Shown here: piece after piece, positions 39,001 to 48,000 of the stretch | Numbering within the stretch: position 1 is the stretch's first letter | Layout of the letters: the number at the start of each line of letters is the position of its first letter | From: Sipunculus nudus | Lineage: Eukaryota > Annelida > Sipuncula > Golfingiida > Sipunculidae | Reading direction: 5' to 3' | Assembly (NCBI GenBank): GCA_026874595.1 | Contig: CM049314.1 | Location: forward strand, 64,082,800 to 64,146,799 | DNA length: 64,000 bases | Position numbers and translations under genes: made by a program | The notes under the pieces: model-generated | Told to the model about the DNA's origin: nothing | The model's database searches: none | What the model saw: the letters and a program-made list of their open reading frames with translations, nothing else

Positions 39001-39890
39001 GGTAATTGTGATTTACACCGTGTCTACAATATACTGCAGTTCTGAATGGAGGATTTATAAGTTGCTGTAAACAGGTAAGACCGGGCCAAGTGAACATTTG
39101 AGGACCTGGGGTGGTTGGTGTATTTCAGTGGTGATCGGAGTAGATCTCCTAATACCTGTGATAATGTTACGTCTTCAGAAAAGCATGGTTTTATATAGCT
39201 AATTGAATATTCATAACTCCTTCTCTACTTTGTTTCTATTTTACTAATGTCTCATGTCTTTCTACTTCTTTGCCTCTTAATGCATTATTCGTGTAGTAAA
39301 AAATCCTTTCCAAATTTTACGAGATTCCATTTTCCGCTTACTTTGTCTCCAGTTCTACAATGCCCCCTCCGTGTTATATGGAAGAAATTAATTTGGATAT
39401 TTCAGAAAACAAGGATATGATCTCCTTACTGCACAGTATTTCTTTATAAAGTTCGTATCTCCTACGTTTAAACAAATTCCAATTTCCACGCATAATACAT
39501 GCTTACATGGTAAGTTTGAATGCATTACTCTACAACAACTGCATTTCTTTCTCCCTGTTAATTCATGCGCTCCATCCCCATCGCCCCGTACCCTTTCTCC
39601 CTCTCATGTTCATCTGTAGTTTTCAAACTGTTTACAATATTTATTCATATTCCCTCCTCTGTCATCCTGATAAAAAACACCACCACATTTATTATTGGTT
39701 TCTATTATAAGGTCACCAATAACTTCTACTAAAATGGAATTCCCAAGTAAATTTATTCTTACCTTCGAAAGAGGAAGAGTTATTTTATCGCAGTTTTGTT
39801 GTTATACAATATTTTCTCAAGTTTGATTTTTTTCAGGAGCATGAGGAACCGCGGACAATTCTGGAAGAGCTGGGGCTAGTGTCAAGTTGA
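1854..39890 (+). CDS. AP1S2: AP-1 complex subunit sigma (whole gene, multi-exon)
   Basis: Small sigma chain of the AP-1 clathrin adaptor. In this family the subunit packs against gamma-adaptin at the trans-Golgi network and endosomes and helps bind acidic dileucine sorting signals. The model joins 1854-1856, 4833-5011, 9278-9386 and 11979-12116 to one of three last exons (28259-28303, 31801-31845, 39837-39890). All junctions are GT-AG and in frame. The shared part is 143 residues and the full products are 157 or 160, the usual length for AP-1 sigma. Family hallmarks visible in the translation are [54 protein letters not shown] and [14 protein letters not shown]. The protein would start MMQF, as AP-1 sigma proteins often start MM. 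Long introns carry many transposons. The symbol is chosen because the neighbour is ZRSR2; invertebrates usually have one AP1S gene, so AP1S1/2/3 is not separable here. Confidence 0.93.
2321..2630 (+). repeat. Interspersed repeat, copy 1 of a local direct pair
   Basis: Begins near CTTATATCTTAGCCTGTAAT and contains CACCACTTAGCTTATGTGCA and GTATTTCAAGGGTTAGGG. The same order of motifs is found at 3045-3350. The short ORFs in both copies are repeat-derived and frame-shifted relative to each other, so they are not called as genes. Confidence 0.75.
2625..2707. repeat. Short foldback (MITE-like)
   Basis: Left arm TGAGGGTTAATTTTTTTAAG and right arm complement ending AAAAATTAACCCTCA enclose about 40 bases. 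The left arm recurs alone at 3342-3362, where it is cut by a poly-G tract. Confidence 0.6.
2785..2860 (+). repeat. Degenerate tRNA-like / SINE head
   Basis: TGGCGCATTGGTAGCA resembles a Pol III A box, and GGTTTGAGACCC, about 40 bases later, a B box. Stem pairing is poor, so this is most likely a SINE fragment and not a working tRNA gene. Confidence 0.4.
3045..3360 (+). repeat. Interspersed repeat, copy 2 of a local direct pair
   Basis: Counterpart of 2321-2630, about 725 bases downstream: ATATCTTAGCCTATAATTAT, CACCACTTGGCTTATGTGCA, GTATTTCAAGGGTTAGGG and GGCAGGCAGTTAACAAACGG follow in the same order. Ends at a poly-G tract (3364-3372). Confidence 0.75.
4018..4100 (+). repeat. Small tandem duplication in AP1S intron 1
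   Basis: CAGTTGCTATATAGATCCAA plus flanking bases is repeated in tandem with a spacing of about 40-45 bases. The rest of intron 1 between 3400 and 4832 shows no gene. Confidence 0.7.
4833..5011 (+). CDS. AP1S2: AP1S exon 2
   Basis: Acceptor TTTCTTTTCCAG then ATGCAATTT; donor AAAAG|GTAAGT. It codes residues 2-60 and the first two bases of Arg61. The translation begins [19 protein letters not shown] and includes [20 protein letters not shown] and [11 protein letters not shown]. This is the N-terminal half of the clathrin-adaptor small-chain (longin-like) fold and is near-invariant among AP-1 sigma subunits. The split AG|A codon restores Arg with exon 3. Confidence 0.96.
5215..6046. mobile_element. 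hAT-like non-autonomous element in AP1S intron 2
   Basis: Left end CAGGGATGTGC; the right end read in reverse is AAGGGATATGC. Flanking ATATAT on both sides may be a target duplication (hAT elements usually make 8 bp). It is GC-rich at both ends with GCGGGC/GCCCGC blocks and a poly-C tract near the right end, unlike the AT-rich intron. No transposase is coded. Confidence 0.55.
8215..8462 (-). repeat. tRNA-derived SINE, family 2, minus copy
   Basis: In reverse it starts GGGGTAGAGCAGAGGATT (A-box-like) and GGTTGCAAGTTCATATC (B-box-like), then a body with GGCTTAATGGG, CTGTGCCC and GTTATGACCCAGCA. The same body appears on the plus strand at 11515-11740. Lies in AP1S intron 2. Confidence 0.75.
8662..9171. 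mobile_element. hAT-like MITE, 510 bp
   Basis: Terminal inverted repeats CAGGGTTTGTACTCA and CAGGGTTCGTACTCA (right end in reverse), both followed by CCTGG. TTATAT flanks both ends directly. Inside it has repeated CCTGGAAA motifs. The 95-residue ORF in it is not a gene. Ends about 100 bases before AP1S exon 3. Confidence 0.75.
9278..9386 (+). CDS. AP1S2: AP1S exon 3
   Basis: Acceptor CATATTACAG; donor GGAAAT|GTAAGT. It codes residues 61-97: [20 protein letters not shown], then [16 protein letters not shown]. The segment [11 protein letters not shown] and the helix ending DKYFG are diagnostic for AP-1 rather than AP-2 or AP-3 sigma chains. It ends in phase 0. A hAT-like MITE (8662-9171) ends about 100 bases upstream of it. 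Confidence 0.96.
9701..9733 (+). repeat. (CCG)n microsatellite
   Basis: About eleven CCG triplets near the 5' end of the Helitron. They create a false poly-Pro/poly-Gly ORF on the two strands. Confidence 0.9.
9901..11300 (+). repeat. Five 280-bp tandem units inside the Helitron
   Basis: Units start at 9901, 10181, 10461, 10741 and 11021 (ATCTCGGGAACCGTTTGACC), exactly 280 bases apart. The fifth is the most diverged. Each unit has two positions for the palindrome GGTGGCGCCACC, one of them mutated in unit 3 (near 10543). Confidence 0.9.
11515..11740 (+). repeat. tRNA-derived SINE, family 2, plus copy
   Basis: GATAGGGCGCAGGGCTC (A-box-like), GTGAGTTTAAATCTTAGCC (weak B box), then the body shared with 8215-8462: GGCTTAATGGG, CTGTGCCC, GTTATGACCCAGCATTGGGA. 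Ends about 240 bases before AP1S exon 4. Confidence 0.75.
11979..12116 (+). CDS. AP1S2: AP1S exon 4
   Basis: Strong polypyrimidine tract and TTTTTTCCAG acceptor; donor CAAGAG|GTTAGT. It codes residues 98-143, starting [20 protein letters not shown] and ending [11 protein letters not shown]. The family normally has KAIEQADLLQE here, so the Ala-Ala-Gln order is a small variation. The exon is exactly 46 codons, phase 0 at both ends, so any of the downstream phase-0 terminal exons can be joined to it without a frameshift. Confidence 0.96.
14461..14760 (+). mobile_element. Short Helitron-like element
   Basis: 5' end is a hairpin (TATGCCCCCGCC with GGCCGGGGCATA) and the 3' end is GTGTTGTTCCGACAC (hairpin) then AT-CTAG before a T. 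A GCGGGGGCAT near the 3' end mirrors the start. The expected 5' TC is not seen, so the left boundary is uncertain. Confidence 0.6.
15027..15093 (+). repeat. (TA)n microsatellite
   Basis: About 33 TA repeats in AP1S intron 4. Confidence 0.97.
20754..23970 (+). mobile_element. Helentron-like (HINE) element H1, 3.2 kb
   Basis: 5' end TTAGCTCAGCTGAC inserted after T, then a hairpin and GTCC/GTCT-rich DNA. Near the 3' end is the inverse motif CAGCTGAGC, then the stem-loop TGACCCATGGGTCA and CTTGTTT. A 5'-terminal motif with a subterminal inverse copy (asymmetrical inverted repeats) plus a 3' stem-loop are Helitron2/Helentron features. Inside are two diverged 675-bp direct units (from about 20905 and 21582) and a 76-bp duplication at 22841-22971. 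No Rep/helicase. The inverted twin is at 54455-57676. Confidence 0.75.
24400..26470 (+). repeat. Degenerate minisatellite (about 40-50 bp unit)
   Basis: Runs of a loosely conserved unit built around GAGGGATGATnGGAAAG and a GTCTTGGTGTCAAC type block recur for 2 kb, purine-rich on the plus strand. Units are too diverged to count by eye. It creates many chance ORFs on both strands, none credible. Confidence 0.65.
28259..28303 (+). CDS. AP1S2: AP1S alternative last exon A (tail [14 protein letters not shown])
   Basis: Acceptor TTGTTTCTCAG, then 14 codons and TGA. The tail [14 protein letters not shown] keeps the acidic start and the GLT end known from AP-1 sigma C-termini, but the middle lacks the usual PRSVLEE motif. 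Phase matches exon 4. The 16-kb intron before it contains a (TA)n tract, a Helitron-like element and a Helentron-like element. The probable 3' UTR runs about 1.1 kb to an AATAAA at 29430-29435. Called by position, phase and end motif; transcript evidence was not available. Confidence 0.75.
   Translation, partial: DEAIEMALKEYGLT
28304..31800 (+). other. Region between AP1S last exons A and B
   Basis: Contains the presumed 3' UTR of last exon A, including a small tandem duplication at about 28354-28430 (TTTGATAAACATACCAAGTC type). The rest is AT-rich intron with no other feature seen. Confidence 0.6.
29430..29435 (+). terminator. Candidate poly(A) signal for AP1S last exon A
   Basis: AATAAA about 1.1 kb after the stop of last exon A, followed within 20 bases by a TTG/TGT-rich stretch that could serve as the downstream element. 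Other hexamers may exist in this AT-rich DNA, so usage is inference. Confidence 0.4.
31801..31845 (+). CDS. AP1S2: AP1S alternative last exon B (tail [14 protein letters not shown])
   Basis: Acceptor TTGCTTGCCTCCTTAG, then 14 codons and TGA. The tail [14 protein letters not shown] begins with the acidic-Thr-Pro pattern seen in vertebrate AP1S2 tails and ends in Gly-Leu-Gly. It has the same length (45 bases) and phase as exon A. The local composition is more GC-rich than the surrounding intron, and this continues about 200 bases into the presumed 3' UTR. Confidence 0.75.
   Translation, partial: EETPQGFFEDHGLG
31846..39836 (+). other. Region between AP1S last exons B and C
   Basis: A GC-richer 3' UTR-like segment to about 32050, then AT-rich intron. 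It includes the 32-bp minisatellite (36140-38060) followed by purine-rich, GTGAATGG-containing degenerate DNA to about 38800. No other exon was recognised. Confidence 0.6.
36140..38060 (+). repeat. Minisatellite with 32-bp unit
   Basis: The unit is close to CTGACAAAGTTGACGCAGAG plus ATCTTTTCCTAC. Clean 32-base spacing is visible at 37680-37810, with more diverged copies to both sides and about 60 units in total. It is read through in several chance ORFs on both strands. It lies in the intron before AP1S last exon C. Confidence 0.88.
39837..39890 (+). CDS. AP1S2: AP1S alternative last exon C (tail [17 protein letters not shown])
   Basis: Acceptor TTTGATTTTTTTCAG, then 17 codons and TGA. The tail [17 protein letters not shown] is the closest of the three to vertebrate AP1S1/AP1S2, whose tails have PRSVLEE followed by a hydrophobic residue and Gly-Leu. 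Three residues (VSS) extend past the usual end. This is probably the ancestral or major last exon. AATAAA hexamers follow at 40175-40180 and again near 41657. Confidence 0.85.
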   Translation, partial: EHEEPRTILEELGLVSS

Positions 39891-40174
39891 TGTATCCGAT
39901 GATACTCTGCTCATCAAGTGGTGTACCGGAACCTGACCAAGAGGTGTGCTAATTATATACAAAGCACATCTTATTCTTTAACAGGATTACAGAGTAAACT
40001 TTTATAGCAGCTCAAACTTATAACAGAAATCATTATAAACATTTTTTTTAATAATATAGTAGTTAAAAAATAACTATGGTGATCTCTGATGCACACTTAA
40101 ATTTTGGCCTTAATTTGATACGCTGAAAAACATTGAAAAATATTTAAAATTAGCTTTCAAAAATAAGGTCCGTA

Positions 40175-40180
40175 AATAAA
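40175..40180 (+). terminator. Candidate poly(A) signal for AP1S last exon C
   Basis: First AATAAA after the stop at 39890. Further hexamers occur at about 40272 and 41657-41662, so the 3' UTR could be 0.3 to 1.8 kb long. Which site is used cannot be told from sequence. Confidence 0.35.
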
Positions 40181-41002
40181 TGCTTCTAAAAAGGTTATTT
40201 CTTTTAATATGATTATGTATGGGGTGTATTGACGTGTTCATTATAACCACACAGAAGACAATATTAATTATGAATAAAGTAAATCAGCAATTTAATTAGT
40301 TTTTAAATAAAAATTCATGAGATTATTTTGACTTTGGGCATTTTATAGAGCAACGTTGCATGTGTTTAGATTCTGACTCTAAACATACCTGGCTATCAAT
40401 TTTCCACTATATTGCACTTATTTGGCAAAATATTTGAACCACGCATTCATATTTGTCCTAATGTAGACTTAACATATGTATAGTAGTTAATGTAAAATTT
40501 GAAAAGATCAGAGTTCCGTAGTTCGTGAAACTTAAGTTCTTTTCTGCCATGCTGTCCACAGTTAGTTGTTCAAAGCTACATTCAATCTACCAGACAATGA
40601 TTTTTTAAGGTCACAACCTTGTATCCAATGTCACTGTCTTGGTAACAATTCAACCACCCAGATAGAACCCCAACTGAACAAAAAGCCACCCTAATAGTTC
40701 ATGAGCGGGTAACCCTTATAGTGCAAAACGCAGGATAAAACACTAGGTTTAATTTATTTGCAGAAGTACTCTAGCTGATATGATCAAATTTGAAATTAAG
40801 TACTATAATTATAAATTTCTATAACAAAAAAATAAAAGGTTGGAAATTCATTATCCTGGTAGTATATTTTAATAAATATATACATGTATCTGCGTGACTC
40901 GGTTGTCTGTCATGCAAGTAGCATATTGATAATGTGATGTTTGTAGTAGTGATGTGACGAGTCTTAAATATTGTACACTCATGCAAATGCACCCCCAACG
41001 CA

Positions 41003-41115
41003 GCAATTATACACTGCAGGCGTTCCAGGCCTCCTTCGCTTTAACCGCTGAATCATGCTACACAAGGCAGCGGTTAAAGCGAAGGAGATATAGAAAGACA
41101 GCAATGTATAACTGC
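41003..41115. repeat. Long near-perfect foldback
   Basis: Perfect 20-base arms (41031-41050 and 41068-41087, starting CTCCTTCGCT) around a 17-base loop. Outside them are 13 unpaired bases on each side, then 15-base outer arms GCAATTATACACTGC and GCAATGTATAACTGC that pair with two mismatches. It could be a MITE relic or a hairpin-forming RNA in the AP1S 3' UTR. Confidence 0.9.
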
Positions 41116-41758
41116 TCTGTAAGTACATCCTAATCTTCATTTAATTATGTGGTAGTTCTCATAATACTGTTAAGTTGTACATTTGTATCATGTAAAAAAA
41201 AATATGTAAAGAAACTTGTAACACTTAAAGTTATGCTCGACCAATTCTGTGGCACAAATAAATTGTTCTTAGTTGAGCAGAGAAAAACATGCGCAAAACA
41301 TTGTGCCCCATAGAAAGACTTTGTCAGAGCATTAATGTATTTTTGGGGATTGTATTTTAAACACGGTAATTCTTTCTATGGAATGTATTAATATTTAAAT
41401 ATAACTTGGGAAATGTGTCATTACCCTGATGGTAAATGCCAATAAATAAATGGATATCATTATCACATAGGTTTGGTTCATAATCAATTCATTTTGTTCA
41501 CACACAAAATATCCTGGATGTGCAATGGCATTCTTAAATTTATTTATGCAAAGATCTGCCTAAAATATGTGCAATGACGTTTAAATATTAGTTTATGCAA
41601 GTGCAATTTTGATTCCAAGTGTTCAGAAGAAAGATCTGGTCATTTTCTGTGTTTATAATAAAGTTTTGAATATATATATATATATATATATTCAAGATTT
41701 CACTCTAACAACTGACATGATGACTTTATCACTGATATACTAGTATACTCAAATAAGT

Positions 41759-42094
41759 GGAAACGGGGCATTTAGGCCTGTAAGGCTGCCTTTCAATGAA
41801 CGTGATTTTCTGCATTGCCACGGGCGTTGCCCGATGAATTGTTGTTCCCGATAGCGCAGCGTTGAACGCGCTCTGTACAAAGTGCTACATGTGCGGTTCT
41901 CGCATTGCGGGATGTAACTCGCTCGGAATTCCGGATAAAACACTATATAATGTGGATAAATCACAAAATAATGTGGATAAAACACGAGGGATTCCGACCA
42001 GCATCGCAACGCCATTCCACCGCAGGAAATTGGCGTTATTGGAAAGGTTCTGCACCGCCCGCTGACCGCGCGGACGCAGAGAACGCCCCGTTCC
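41759..42094. mobile_element. GC-rich MITE with short terminal inverted repeats
   Basis: Left end GGAAACGGGGCATTT; the right end read in reverse is GGAACGGGGCGTT. It is sharply GC-rich against AT-rich flanks. Overlapping ORFs on both strands inside it are not supported as genes. Confidence 0.55.
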
Positions 42095-44436
42095 AATGAA
42101 GCGGCTAACTAATGTGGTTCTTACCAACAAAAGAAGTACATGTATACACCTTGTGGGATTCAAAATACTCATTGTGCACAAAGCTGAATTATACTTCCTT
42201 AATTAAAATTAAAAATAAAACTAAATATAAAACTAAAGTTGCACCATGATATTTATATTTTCACGATGAAATGCTTGTATCTTGTTACCTGTTACATGGT
42301 CATTAAAATCACACTATTGGATAAACCCATGTGCATTCATTAACTTCATGTTGATCGTGCAGGGGTTGAATTTATAATGGGCTTGAAACACTGATGTTGG
42401 CGTCTGTGTATTTTCAGATATATTCCTCCTTTTAAGGGCTGTCAATTTAAATAATATGTGAATAGTTTATGCAGAAGTCGATTCTTTGTGATAACTTTGT
42501 CTAATATTTAAAAATTGACACATCATTCTCTTGACTTCCATAACTTTTTGTGTTATAAGAGCAATAAATGTGTCCATTTCTACTTGGATTTGAAAACACT
42601 CTGGGTCTATGATAACGGGGCCTGTGAAACTGTGAAAAAGGCCTTTGTGAGTACAATAATTTTAACTTTTATTTTCAACCCCAGTTGCACACTTTAAACA
42701 GAGCTTTGGTGAGCCACAATTATAATCTGTTTTCTTAATGTTTTAAAGCTCCTTAGCACTTTCTGAGGTATCTTAATTGTAATATTAGCGAGTAATCTTT
42801 AATCTTTAATGTATTTTTCGTGCAAATCCCATATCATCGTTTTCTGCTCGTGGCAACATAATTAGACAACTTAAGTCACCATACCCAAAATGGTGACAAA
42901 TTTGTCCGTCCAATAAAGCAATATATGTTTCATGCAACATATTTGACAATATGCAGATATGTTTTCCCTCATTCATCAAACAGGCAAAATCTGTTAATAA
43001 TGCTACGTGAGTGGTTTCAGTTGTTCATGTATATTGAGATATGCAACTGCCACATATTTTCGAATATATGTCATGCAGGGATAACAAATATATTGTCTCC
43101 ACTGCCATTTTAAGGTTCTGCCCTAAAAATAAATCCATTCAGTCATGCTGACATTTAAAAGAGTTCAAGAATCTAATATTTGATGCAAGATATATGTAAG
43201 TGGCAAAATGCATTTCTCTCCGGATTTATCACTAAAAGAGAATAAAAATTCTGCAAGGAGGAAATTAGTAAACCACGCGTGAAAACCCAAAACTCCCAGT
43301 GGGAAGATTCTAGTGATATAGTCGTGGTATCCCTGAATGAAATATTTTCATAGGTGTACAATCAGTGGCAGATAAAGGGTGTAATGGCAAAGAATTCTTA
43401 CCAATGCCGAAAAGTTAACTTGTCAAATGCACAAGTGTTTTTAAGCTTGTTCACTGGTCATCCCTTATATGCTACAATTCTATCAATTCTATCAATGCAC
43501 AATTATATCTTTAAATGTGAAGGTGATCTTGCAAATATTTTTGTCTAATACATTTTATGCATCTTTCTTAATGTGACTCATTGCATTATTGTTCGCTATC
43601 CATGGGATCTTTGTAAAATTGTTTCCCAATAAATCTGATCATAAAAAAGTTTGATGTTGTTATCATAAATGTTTGAGTGATATCATTACTAGGGTATGAC
43701 ATCAGAAAATCAATGTTGTCATTTAGAGGTTTGGTTCCAGAAAAAAAATGTTTAACACATCCCGTTCACTTCCTGAGGCTAACATAATACCGCCAATTTT
43801 CTTCTTTACTGCCCCTATATCTCCGTTTATATTAACTGGCTATATGCATGTTATCAACTAGATACGGATCATCAGCCCATTCCAAACAACACCATTTACA
43901 AATTTTCATAGAAATGTTGTTAAAGCAACATTCTGTATAGCCTATAATGAAAAAAAAATTGGCTGGATGATGGTCCATTATGCATATAGCGAAAGAATGC
44001 GAGTTACCGGTACTAGGAGTGTTGTATTCGAATCCACACTAACAGATTCCAAATGAAAGTCCGAGTCCACACCAGTCCAAGTACGCAATCTTCGATTAAG
44101 GCATTTTGATAAAGAAAGTCCATGTCCAATTTTGTTAATAAAATAAACACGTTATAGTCTCGGTGGAATGAGGAAATAATTACATATACAGTTTCACACG
44201 TCATACATGTGTTGACTTTTTTGTGAAATCAGAATGTCAGTATTTCCGAGTCTTTGTGTTTTTGAGTTTTGAGTCCTTACCTACAAGTCCAAGACTGTTG
44301 AGTTGAAGTCTAAGCCATGAAAAAGTGGACTCGAGTCAAAGTCTGGTCAGGAGTCATACATCATTGGTTAGTGATAAGCAGCCCTGCAAGTCTGTTCAAC
44401 AAGGGATCATCTTTGTTGTGCAACCTGCTAAGTTTG

Positions 44437-44457
44437 TTTATTTCAGCGAGCTTTATT
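44437..44457 (-). terminator. Tandem poly(A) signals of ZRSR2
   Basis: Two AATAAA hexamers on the minus strand (44457-44452 and 44442-44437), about 490-510 bases after the ZRSR2 stop codon, spaced 15 bases apart. Position fits the end of a 3' UTR. Confidence 0.5.
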
Positions 44458-44946
44458 GATGTCCAGTGATCTTTTCACTAGCTATATCACAAGAGAGAAA
44501 TGGAAGGTGTGAACAAGGAAAAGTGCGTAGGCCTGGCACAGCAACTCTGTGGGGGCTGCCTGGGGCTTAGCATCAGAGGAGAGGTACATTAAGCTGGAAC
44601 TGAGGGTTAATTGTCCGAAATATGAGTTTCCAATGAGCAAAAATTTTGATAATAGGTATAAATGCTTCAAAATTGAGCAAATTAAGCATTGTTTAGGGAT
44701 TTTAAAAATTCTTCATTTAATTGAAAGTTCAATTATTAATTGGAGTTGACTATATTAAGGATTTTACTAATTTAAACATCCAGAACATCTTGTCATGCCT
44801 GCCTAATCACATTCAAAGTCATTCATAAACATAGCCCTGTTTAAAACAAATACAAACTAACCAATTTTATGTGAAACAAAAACAACAATCTACAAAACAA
44901 GTATTTCATGGTTTAATTCAATGTATAAATAACAAGCTCATGATGC

Positions 44947-45070
44947 CTATGTCACGGCCTCCTGGGTCACCATCTTGTCCTCAATGTTTAAGGACTGCGT
45001 TGCTTGCCTCTCCTCTTTATTTACATCACCATTCTTCTTATCAGAGACAGATGGCTCAAGGGAGGATGAT
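44947..45070 (-). CDS. ZRSR2: ZRSR2 last exon, acidic C-terminal tail
   Basis: Acceptor TATGTTTTTCAG. The AG|A junction restores Arg, then SSSLEPSVSDKKNGDVNKEE and RQATQSLNIEDKMVTQEAVT follow, then TAG at 44949-44947. The evidence is a clean in-frame joining to the upstream donor, a good acceptor, and continuing charged low-complexity composition. No specific homologous tail was recognised, so it is less certain than the upstream exons. A 3' UTR of about 0.5 kb with two AATAAA signals follows. Confidence 0.7.
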
Positions 45071-48000
45071 CTGAAAAACATATCAATAAACTCTTAACAT
45101 CATGTGAATGCTCGAATGTGGAATGTGTATTAACAGTGTACCATAACAGCTTGAACAGATTTTATATATATATTAACTTATTTATTTTACATGGATTGTA
45201 CAATAAGTTATTATAACTAATCGCGGCCCTCTCCATGGCTCAGATTGTGATGTTCAGTAGACTGTAGAGGTGGAGGAAACCAGAGTATCTGGAGAAAACA
45301 ACCGATCTTGGACAGGCAATAACAACCCTCCCTCATAGCCACGCCGGGGATCTAACCCAGGTCACCAGCAGAGAATGCCGAGTGTTTTTTCCCTCGACTG
45401 TCAAGCCCCCAGATTCACTACATTTCCCCATTTGGCCAACAAGAAGACAAAAGCTTTCACCTGAAAGTAACATATTTCTTCCTTTTGTTAACCGTCTGTT
45501 TCAACAGAAACTAAAATCTTGAAACTAGGCATTTTCCAATAAGCATGGTGCAGTTTTAAATGGAAGGTTTCCTATATATCTTCAAAACAGACATTTTCTA
45601 AGGGTCCGTAAGTGAATGATTATACTGCATCTTTTGGTAATTCAAATGGAAAGGCACATGACATAAGCAGAATTGTTGCAAAAGCAATAAACAGAAGCCG
45701 AATGTCCATGGATTTCGAAACTTTTTATGGGAATATGTAAGAATTGAATATAAAATAGCAGAAAAGAATAAGAAATTAGAATACTTTAAAAAACGATGGT
45801 CATTGTATTTAATTAATCATGAAATGAAAAGTTAGAAAAAGGCAATTTATTTAATTTTTTTTTTTATTTACATGTATTTGGAATCTAGACAGTTTGGTGA
45901 AGTTAGAATTGTTCATATGTTATAAACTTTGTCTGTTTCATCTAAATATTTGTATCATATTTGGTGTTTCTTTTGATGTATAATTTGTGGAGATAAAAAA
46001 AAAAATAAAAAAATAAGCAAGATTGTTATTCATTTTTCTTTATTTTCTTCATAAATTACAATCAAATTAAAATAAATATTTCTTTATTTTGATGGCAGAA
46101 CACTTAGAACTAATCACTGACTGTTGTCACTAATAATATTTTAGTTCTCTAGAAAATAATACAAGGCCAGCAAACATAGAGCCTTGCAGCCACAGGTATA
46201 CTTGAACGAGCTGCCATTTTTAGCTCAGCCGACTTTCAGTCATGCTGGGCTATAGCGATGGGTCTTTGTCTGGCGTCCTTCCGTCTGTCCATCCGGCCGG
46301 CCGTCCATTAGCAGGACACAAATCGTAACCATAGGGGCTAGGGCCATGAACCCTATGCAGTCTTAGAGGTTCTAAAAAGATCTCCTTGCAAACCTGAAAT
46401 TAGGTCACTGCGACCTATATGCCAAACCTTTCATCCCAATTCTTTGATCTTTCACATATAGCTCACCTACTAAGTGGGAGAGGAATCCTATAGATGTTGA
46501 GGTCACAAGGTCAAAGGTCAGGGTCACAGGATCCACTTCTTTGAAAAGGTTGTGGACACATTTCAAGCTAGACCTTTCATTCCAAACCTTTCAGCACTGA
46601 TATCGCTTCTCTGCCAACAGGGGAAAAGACCTGTTGATTTTGAGGTCAAAGTCAAGTTCACAACACCCTCTTCTTGCGTGGAGTCATTTTCAGCAAACTT
46701 TTCAATCTATACTTTCCATCTGTCATATATGACTTACCTACCAATGGGAGAAGAAGCCAATTGATGTGGAGTTCAAAAGGTCAAAGGTTAAGGTCACAAT
46801 ATTGTTCTAAATGCTTGTGAACATATTTCAAGTGAAACTGTTCAACCCAAACCTTCAGTCTTTCACATATGCCACATCTATTCATCACTGAATTTGATTC
46901 AAACTTCATATTTATGGGTCTTTTTGCAGGAAGAAATAACTAATTGATTTTGAGGTCAGCTGGTCAGGAGGTTAAAGGTATATATAACCATATGGCACTC
47001 ACAACTGGTACATCTCACTATGTGCCCATAATTGTCAGTGACACTTGTGATATATGACTCCCTTTTGTATCAGCTCATGGAGTGATAAGGATATATCATT
47101 AGTGCATAACAAAAACACTGTTTCCGGAATGCTTTGGCTAGGCAATAAGACTATGAGAGTTAAGTGTTAAGTTTAGCTACTGATTTATAAAATGATGGGA
47201 ACAGTTTGCAGTTTATATCATGGAATCATAGCAATAAACTTAGTTTTCTAGATATCTGAATATTATTATACAAATCATCAGATATACCAGCAAGTGTTTG
47301 TTCTGATAATATGTGGGTCTGTACCTGGAATTAGGATGGCTTTATTTGATTACAAGACTCTTAGTGATGCTTTCTGCATTTCTTTTCTTTTAGGTTTTGC
47401 AGTTTACCTACCCTGCTGACCCCATTAAATAGCAAGCTAATAATTAAAACAAATTGGACTTGCACTTTTTACATTTGCATGTTCATAAATATGATATGAG
47501 AGCTCTCCAACCTGATCATGCCTTTTGAATTGTTTTGGACATTCATAACTGTTACATTCTTTGAAGCAATTGCTACAAGTTTAGAGTCTTATTGGAGGAT
47601 GTGTGACTTGTCAGAAAATCATTATGTCTGCCAGGTAGCCATTTTAGAAATCCTTTTTTCCAGGACAGTTTCTGTGATTTTTTTATGATGTTTGGTCCCT
47701 TTTAGAGGATGTTTGTTGTTCAATTTCCAACCTGTCAGAAATCAAATATGGCCACCAGGACGCCATCTTTAAATTCCTTTAGAACATATTATCTCAAGAA
47801 CTATTAAAGTGAATGCAGTGGGATGTATATTAATGTAATCTTGCATTGGGTCGAAGATTTCTTGATAAATATGACCATCATTTATGAAAGCTCAGTACAG
47901 TTGGCTTGTATTGAATAAAAATTAATATGGAAGCACCCGTTTCACAATAATTCTTGCATGGATTTCCTTGATCTTTTGCTATATTTTGATCTTATATGTG

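Larger units (their letters stand above)
39891..44946. other. Convergent intergenic space between AP1S and ZRSR2
   Basis: Holds the 3' UTRs of both genes, a foldback at 41003-41115, a (TA)n run (about 41677-41692), a GC-rich MITE (41759-42094) and GAGTCC-rich repeat DNA at 44000-44370. The true gap between the mature 3' ends is perhaps 2.7 to 4.3 kb. No further gene is seen. Confidence 0.6.

Noticed and set aside
41749-42181. Overlapping ORFs on both strands of up to 115 codons
   Set aside because: They lie in the GC-rich MITE, where stops are rare by composition; no family match.
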